A DNA stretch of 64,000 nucleotides from Streptomyces sp. CB01881 (lineage in GTDB: Bacteria; Actinomycetota; Actinomycetes; Streptomycetales; Streptomycetaceae): positions 9,745,605-9,809,604 of the forward strand of contig NZ_CP026498.1 in NCBI RefSeq assembly GCF_002953255.1. Reading direction: 5' to 3'. Positions 59,690 through 64,000 of this stretch are shown one piece after another. A program made the translations under genes and the position numbers. The notes under the pieces were generated by a model. It searched no databases. It was not told the DNA's origin and saw only the letters and a list, made by a program, of their open reading frames with translations. Position 1 is the stretch's first letter. The number at the start of each line of letters is the position of its first letter.

Positions 59690-60976
59690 ATGCGAAGAAT
59701 CTGGGCGGCACTGACGACGACGGCGGTCACCGCCACCCTGCTCACCGGCTGCGGACTCGGCTCCGACACCAAGAGCGACGACACCGTGGCGAGTGCGGCC
59801 GCCACCGGCGAGGTCAAGGGCAAGGTCTCCCTCCAGACCTGGGCGCTCAAGCCGAAGTTCACCGACTACGTCCAGGGCGTGATCGACGGCTTCAAGCAGA
59901 AGTACCCCGGCGTCGAGGTCCAGTGGCTCGACCAGCCCGGCGAGGGCTACTCGGACAAGGTGCTCAGCCAGGCCGCGGCCGGCACCCTCCCCGACGTGGT
60001 CAACCTCCCGCCGGACTTCGCCCTCCCGCTGGCCTCGAAGAGCCTGCTGCTCGACGTCGCCAAGGCCGACCCGAAGCTCTCGGACGAGTACGTCGCCGGC
60101 GGCGTCGACGCCTACCGGTTCACCGGCCAGGACGGCACCTACGGCTACCCGTGGTACCTCAACACCGATGTGAACTACTGGAATTCGGAGCTGCTGGCCA
60201 AGTACGGCCTGGACCCGAAGAACCTTCCCACCACCCTGGACGAACTGATCGCCCAGGCCCGGGTGATGAAGGAGAAGTCCGGCGGCTCGACCTACCTGAT
60301 GAGCCGCAAGCCCGGCCTCGGCGACCTCGTCAACGCCGGCGTCAAGGTGATGGCCGACGACGGCAGGTCCTTCACCTTCAACACCCCCGAGGCGGCCGCG
60401 CTGCTCGACAAGTACCGCGCCGCGTTCAAGGAGGGACTGCTGCCGAAGGACGTCCTGACCGACACCTACGCCGGCAACACCAAGCTGTTCACCGCCGGTA
60501 CGGCGGCCTGGACCACCGGCGGCGCCAACCTCATCGCCAGCGTCGCCACCGACAACCCCACCCTCGCCCCCAAGATGGTCTCCTCCCCCGCGATGGGCAC
60601 CCCGCCGCTGTACGTGCAGGGCCTGTCCATCCCGAAGAGCACCAAGAACCCGGCCGCCGCGGTGGCCCTGGCCCGCTGGGTCACCAGCCCGGAGAACCAG
60701 GCCCGGTTCGCCCATCTGACCAGCATCTTCCCGTCCACCAAGGCGTCCGCGGGCGACGCCTTCTTCAGCAAGGGCGACGGCACCAACGGCGGTGACGCCA
60801 AGGTCGTCGCGTTCGGCTCGCTGGCCAAGGCGAAGATCCTCCAGCCCGTCCAGGTCGACGACGCGATGGGCACCGTCATCAAGCAGCAGATCGCCCTGGC
60901 GATCAGCGGCGACGCCACCTCCAAGCAGGCACTGGACACCGCCGTCGAACGCTGCAACCAGCTGCTCAAGGGCTGA
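59690..60976 (+). CDS. Sugar ABC transporter substrate-binding lipoprotein, 428 aa
   Basis: Family 1-type extracellular solute-binding protein. The lipoprotein signal ends in TLLTGCGLG, anchoring Cys21. The mature protein reads KGKVSLQTWALKPKFTDYVQ, LPDVVNLPPDFALPLASKSL, GYPWYLNTDVNYWNSELLAK and GGANLIASVATDNPTLAPKM. It captures a sugar for the two permeases that follow. No ATP-binding subunit is in the window; in Streptomyces such systems share an MsiK-type ATPase encoded elsewhere. The substrate is probably an N-glycan-derived oligosaccharide, inferred from its neighbours. Confidence 0.93.
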   Translation: MRRIWAALTTTAVTATLLTGCGLGSDTKSDDTVASAAATGEVKGKVSLQTWALKPKFTDYVQGVIDGFKQKYPGVEVQWLDQPGEGYSDKVLSQAAAGTLPDVVNLPPDFALPLASKSLLLDVAKADPKLSDEYVAGGVDAYRFTGQDGTYGYPWYLNTDVNYWNSELLAKYGLDPKNLPTTLDELIAQARVMKEKSGGSTYLMSRKPGLGDLVNAGVKVMADDGRSFTFNTPEAAALLDKYRAAFKEGLLPKDVLTDTYAGNTKLFTAGTAAWTTGGANLIASVATDNPTLAPKMVSSPAMGTPPLYVQGLSIPKSTKNPAAAVALARWVTSPENQARFAHLTSIFPSTKASAGDAFFSKGDGTNGGDAKVVAFGSLAKAKILQPVQVDDAMGTVIKQQIALAISGDATSKQALDTAVERCNQLLKG

Positions 60977-61080
60977 CGCCACCCCGCTCCGCCGGACCGG
61001 CACCGGCGGAGCGGCGGCCCTCCCCGGCCGCCGCTCCGCCGGGCCCGACCCGCACCGCCCCCAGGAAGGCAAGGCACCCG

Positions 61081-61953
61081 ATGACCCACCGGCGTTGGTT
61101 CACCCCCTGGCTGCTCGCCGGGCCAGCGATCGTCTGGCTGGCCGTCTTCAACCTCTGGCCGACGCTCAACACGGTGATCCTGTCGTTCACCGATGCCAAG
61201 CCCCTGGGCGGCGGCCGGTTCACCGGCCTGGCCAACTACGAACGCATCCTCGACGACGACCAGCTCGCCGACGCCCTGCTCAACAGCATCGTCTACCTGC
61301 TGGTCTGCCTTCCGGTACTGACCGTCCTGCCGCTGCTGCTCGCCCTGCTGGTCCAGCGCAAGCTCCCCGGCATCACCTTCTTCCGCACCGCCTTCTACAC
61401 CCCGGTGATCGCCTCGGCCGTCGTGGTGGCCCTGATCTGGGGCTGGGTGCTCGACGACCGCGGGCTGGTCAACGGCGTGCTCCAGCAGACCGGACTCGCC
61501 GACTCCCCGGTCGCCTTCCTCACCGACCGCTGGCTGCTGCTGTTCAGCTCGATCGCCCTGACCGCCTGGAAGGGGCTCGGCTACTACATGGTGATCTACC
61601 TCTCGGCCCTCGCCAACGTCGGCCGGGAGCTGCACGAGGCCGCCGCCGTCGACGGCGCGAGCGCCGTCCGCCGGTTCTGGCACGTCACCCTGCCCGGGGT
61701 GCGGCCCACCATGATGCTGGTCTCGGTGCTGATCTCGGTCTCCGCCCTGCGCGTCTTCTCCGAGCTGTACGTGCTCTCCCACGGCACCGGCGGGCCCGGC
61801 GGCCGGGACATGTCGGTGGTGATGCTGATCCAGATGTACAGCCGCGGCTTCACCGGGCACCTGGGCTACGCCTCCGCGCTCAGCCTGCTGCTGTTCCTCA
61901 TCACCCTCGGCCCGATGCTGCTCCTGACGCGCCTGAACCGGAAGGCGGACTGA
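61081..61953 (+). CDS. Sugar ABC transporter permease (MalF type), 290 aa
   Basis: Six membrane helices, beginning WFTPWLLAGPAIVWLAVFNL. The EAA loop is ELHEAAAVDGASAVRRFWHV, with TLPGVRPTMMLV after it, the contact site for the ATPase. It follows the binding-protein gene by 104 bp and lies 3 bp before the next permease, so they form one transcript. ATG 61081 follows AGGAAGG. Confidence 0.95.
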   Translation: MTHRRWFTPWLLAGPAIVWLAVFNLWPTLNTVILSFTDAKPLGGGRFTGLANYERILDDDQLADALLNSIVYLLVCLPVLTVLPLLLALLVQRKLPGITFFRTAFYTPVIASAVVVALIWGWVLDDRGLVNGVLQQTGLADSPVAFLTDRWLLLFSSIALTAWKGLGYYMVIYLSALANVGRELHEAAAVDGASAVRRFWHVTLPGVRPTMMLVSVLISVSALRVFSELYVLSHGTGGPGGRDMSVVMLIQMYSRGFTGHLGYASALSLLLFLITLGPMLLLTRLNRKAD

Positions 61954-61956
61954 CCC

Positions 61957-62880
61957 GTGACCCGACCCGCCGCCCCGGCCCGGCCCGCCGTACCGGCCCA
62001 GCCCGGTACCCCGGCCCGCCGCACCGCACCCGCCCGCCGCCCCCGCAGCTTCAACACCCCGTCGGCCGGCCGGACCGCACTGCGCTACCTGCTCCTGGCC
62101 GTCGTGCTGCTGCTGGTGATCGGCCCCTTCCTCTGGCAGCTCTCCACCTCGCTCAAGGGCCCCGACGAGGACGTCTACACCCGGAGCCCGGCCTTCATCC
62201 CCGAGCACCCCACCTTCGCCAACTACGCCAAGGTCGCCGACACCATCCCGGTCTGGACCTACGCCGCCAACTCGCTGGTCGTCGCCGCCATCGCGATCTT
62301 CGGCAACGTGGTCGGCTGCACCCTGGCCGGCTACGCCCTCGCCAAACTGCGCTTCCGCGGCTCCCGGCTGGTCCTCGGGCTCTTCCTGGCCACCCTCGTC
62401 CTGCCCGGCGAGGTCACCATCGTCTCCCAGTACGTGACGGTGCGCAGCCTCGGCCTGGCCGACTCCCTGGTCGGCGTCGCCCTGCCCGGCGCGCTCGCGA
62501 TGCTCAACGTGCTGCTGATGCGCACCGCGTTCGCGGCGGTGCCGCCGGAGCTGGACCAGGCCGCGCTGGTCGACGGCGCCACCGTCTGGCAGCGCCTGTG
62601 GCACGTGGGCCTGCCGAACGTGCGGGGCATGCTCAGCGTGATCGTCATCTTCACCTTCATCGGCGCCTGGGACGACTTCCTCTGGCCGCTGATCGTCCTC
62701 ACCGACCCGCAGAAGTACACCCTCACCGTCGGACTCCAGTACCTCAACGGCACGTTCAGCTCCAACCCGCGGCTGATCGCGGCCGGCACCATGATCGCCT
62801 TCCTGCCGATCGTCGTGGTGTTCGGCATCTGCCAGCGCTTCTTCTTCAAGGGCGTCGAGGAGGGAGCCGTCAAGGGCTGA
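61957..62880 (+). CDS. Sugar ABC transporter permease (MalG type), 307 aa
   Basis: Companion permease. A Pro/Ala/Arg-rich N-terminal extension of about 40 residues precedes six helices, with the EAA loop ELDQAALVDGATVWQRLWHV then GLPNVRGMLSV. A characteristic GAWDDFLWPLIVLTDPQKYT follows. GTG 61957 is 3 bp past the previous stop, so the two permeases are coupled. Together they form the membrane channel for the sugar captured by the lipoprotein. Confidence 0.95.
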   Translation: MTRPAAPARPAVPAQPGTPARRTAPARRPRSFNTPSAGRTALRYLLLAVVLLLVIGPFLWQLSTSLKGPDEDVYTRSPAFIPEHPTFANYAKVADTIPVWTYAANSLVVAAIAIFGNVVGCTLAGYALAKLRFRGSRLVLGLFLATLVLPGEVTIVSQYVTVRSLGLADSLVGVALPGALAMLNVLLMRTAFAAVPPELDQAALVDGATVWQRLWHVGLPNVRGMLSVIVIFTFIGAWDDFLWPLIVLTDPQKYTLTVGLQYLNGTFSSNPRLIAAGTMIAFLPIVVVFGICQRFFFKGVEEGAVKG

Positions 62881-62929
62881 GCTCCGCCCCCACCCGTCCC
62901 GCCGCACCCACCGAGGAAGCCGACCGAGG

Positions 62930-64000
62930 ATGACCGCCGCCCAGCACCCCGCTCCCCGTCCGCCCCGCTTCGGCGTCAACTACACGCCGACCGCGGGCTG
63001 GTTCCACCACTGGCTCGACTTCGACCTCGACGCCGTCCGCGCCGACCTCGACTCGGTCGCCGCGCTCGGCCTGGACCACGTCCGGGTCTTCCCGCTCTGG
63101 CCCGTCTTCCAGCCGAACCGCACCCTGATCCGCCCGCGCGCCGTCGAACAGCTCGCCGCGCTGGTGGACGCCGCCGGCGAGCGCGGGCTGGACGTCGCCG
63201 TCGACGGGCTCCAGGGCCACCTGTCGAGCTTCGACTTCCAGCCGTCGTGGATCCAGAGCTGGCACCGGCGCAACATGTTCACCGACCCGGACGTGGTGGA
63301 CGGCCAGGCCGCCTACCTGCGCACCCTGGCCGGGGCACTGCACGGCCGGGCCAACTTCCTGGGCATGACGGTCGGCAACGAGGTCAACCAGTTCTCCGGC
63401 GAGCCGCACCCCGACCCCGACCTGGCCACCCCCGAGCAGGTCGACGCCTGGCTGCGCCGGATGCTCGACGCCTGCGAGCAGGGCGCGCCCGGCCGCCTCA
63501 ACCTGCACGCCTCCTACGACGCCGCCTGGTACCTGGACGAGCACCCGTTCACCCCCTGGCACTCGGCCCGGATCGGCGCGGCCACCGCCGTCCACTCCTG
63601 GGTGTTCAACGGCACCGCGCAGCGCTACGGCGCGCACTCCACCGCCACCGCGCAGCACGCCGCGTACCTGGTCGAGCTGGCCAAGGCCTGGGCGCAGGAC
63701 CCGCACCGCCCGGTCTGGCTCCAGGAGGTCGGTGCGCCGGCCCCGCACATCACCGCCGGGGACGCCGCGCGCTTCACCGGCGACACCGTCGCGGCCGTGC
63801 TGGACTGCCCGGACGTCTGGGGCGTCACCTGGTGGTGCTCGCACGACGTGGACCGCTCGCTGGCCGACTTCCCCGAACTGGAGTACGGCCTCGGCCTGCT
63901 CACCACCGACCGGCGGGTCAAGCCGGCCGGGGCCCGGATCGCCGACGTCGCCGCGCGGGTGCGGGCCGGCTGGCGGCCGCCCCTGCCGCGCACCACCGCG
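62930..64000 (+). CDS. GH5-like glycoside hydrolase (GH5_18-type beta-mannosidase candidate), partial
   Basis: A TIM-barrel glycosidase, open to the window end with at least 357 residues. It starts RPPRFGVNYTPTAGWFHHWL. The acid/base motif is LGMTVGNEVNQF (Asn-Glu) and the nucleophile lies in PVWLQEVGAP. WWCSHDVDRSL is also seen near the end of the barrel. No signal peptide, so it acts in the cytosol. In Bifidobacterium and Streptomyces N-glycan loci, GH5_18 enzymes split the Man-beta-GlcNAc core; its place after the importer and near GH38 and GH85 fits that step. The subfamily is inferred, not proven. Confidence 0.85.
   Translation, partial: MTAAQHPAPRPPRFGVNYTPTAGWFHHWLDFDLDAVRADLDSVAALGLDHVRVFPLWPVFQPNRTLIRPRAVEQLAALVDAAGERGLDVAVDGLQGHLSSFDFQPSWIQSWHRRNMFTDPDVVDGQAAYLRTLAGALHGRANFLGMTVGNEVNQFSGEPHPDPDLATPEQVDAWLRRMLDACEQGAPGRLNLHASYDAAWYLDEHPFTPWHSARIGAATAVHSWVFNGTAQRYGAHSTATAQHAAYLVELAKAWAQDPHRPVWLQEVGAPAPHITAGDAARFTGDTVAAVLDCPDVWGVTWWCSHDVDRSLADFPELEYGLGLLTTDRRVKPAGARIADVAARVRAGWRPPLPRTTA

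Overview
The window is high-GC actinobacterial DNA. Third positions are strongly G/C, many genes start with GTG, and it carries Scr1-type XRE/DUF397 pairs, a class III lanthipeptide locus, LacI-controlled sugar operons and large secreted hydrolases. Together these point to a Streptomycetaceae chromosome (Streptomyces or Kitasatospora). No rRNA, tRNA, CRISPR array or replication origin was seen.

Layout. 0-7 kb: an SNase-like protein, a DUF899 protein, a three-gene overlapping unit ending in a degenerate Nudix protein, and an xre/DUF397 pair whose xre gene is split by an IS110-family (IS1111-type) element with 14-bp inverted repeats. 7-18 kb: an LppU-like membrane protein with a probable AUU start, an IS5 remnant, a TetR/YdhR/VOC cassette with paired operators, broken marR-hydrolase remnants, acetyltransferases, hydrolases, and two very small genes (44 and 55 aa). 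17.7-25.7 kb: a class III lanthipeptide synthetase with a 32-aa precursor, surrounded by several genes that each carry a reading-frame break, including a tandem pair of AlkB-like oxygenase genes. 26-32 kb: an MFS exporter, a TetR/esterase pair over a perfect 44-bp palindrome, an IS630 element, and an IS5-type element that carries a passenger gene. 33-36 kb: a collapsed ABC-ATPase remnant, a rhodanese and an XRE regulator.

36-50 kb: a secreted protease joining an M4 and an M28 peptidase domain to a chitin-binding module, a lipoprotein/membrane-protein pair coupled through a probable CUG start, a cytochrome P450, shuffled GH1, permease and beta-helix gene fragments around a MarR/NmrA/MarR cassette, an excalibur protein, and an amino-acid permease. 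50.7-64 kb: a coherent glycan locus. It has an unknown 237-aa protein, a GH38 alpha-mannosidase and a secreted GH85 endoglycosidase on one strand, then a LacI regulator, then a sugar ABC transporter and a GH5-like glycosidase (cut by the window end) on the other strand. Two near-identical CTAAACCGGTTTAG-type sites, one before each operon, suggest one LacI regulon that releases N-glycans outside the cell, imports them and trims them inside.

The strongest leads are the lanthipeptide precursor with an uncommon core, the IS1111 element with its probable guide-RNA region inside xre, the IS5 passenger gene, the M4-M28 fusion protease, two non-canonical start codons, and the operator-linked N-glycan regulon. 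At least four genes between 17.7 and 25.7 kb have frame breaks, so true decay and assembly indel errors both need to be considered there. All family names are pattern recognition from translated sequence; no database search was run.
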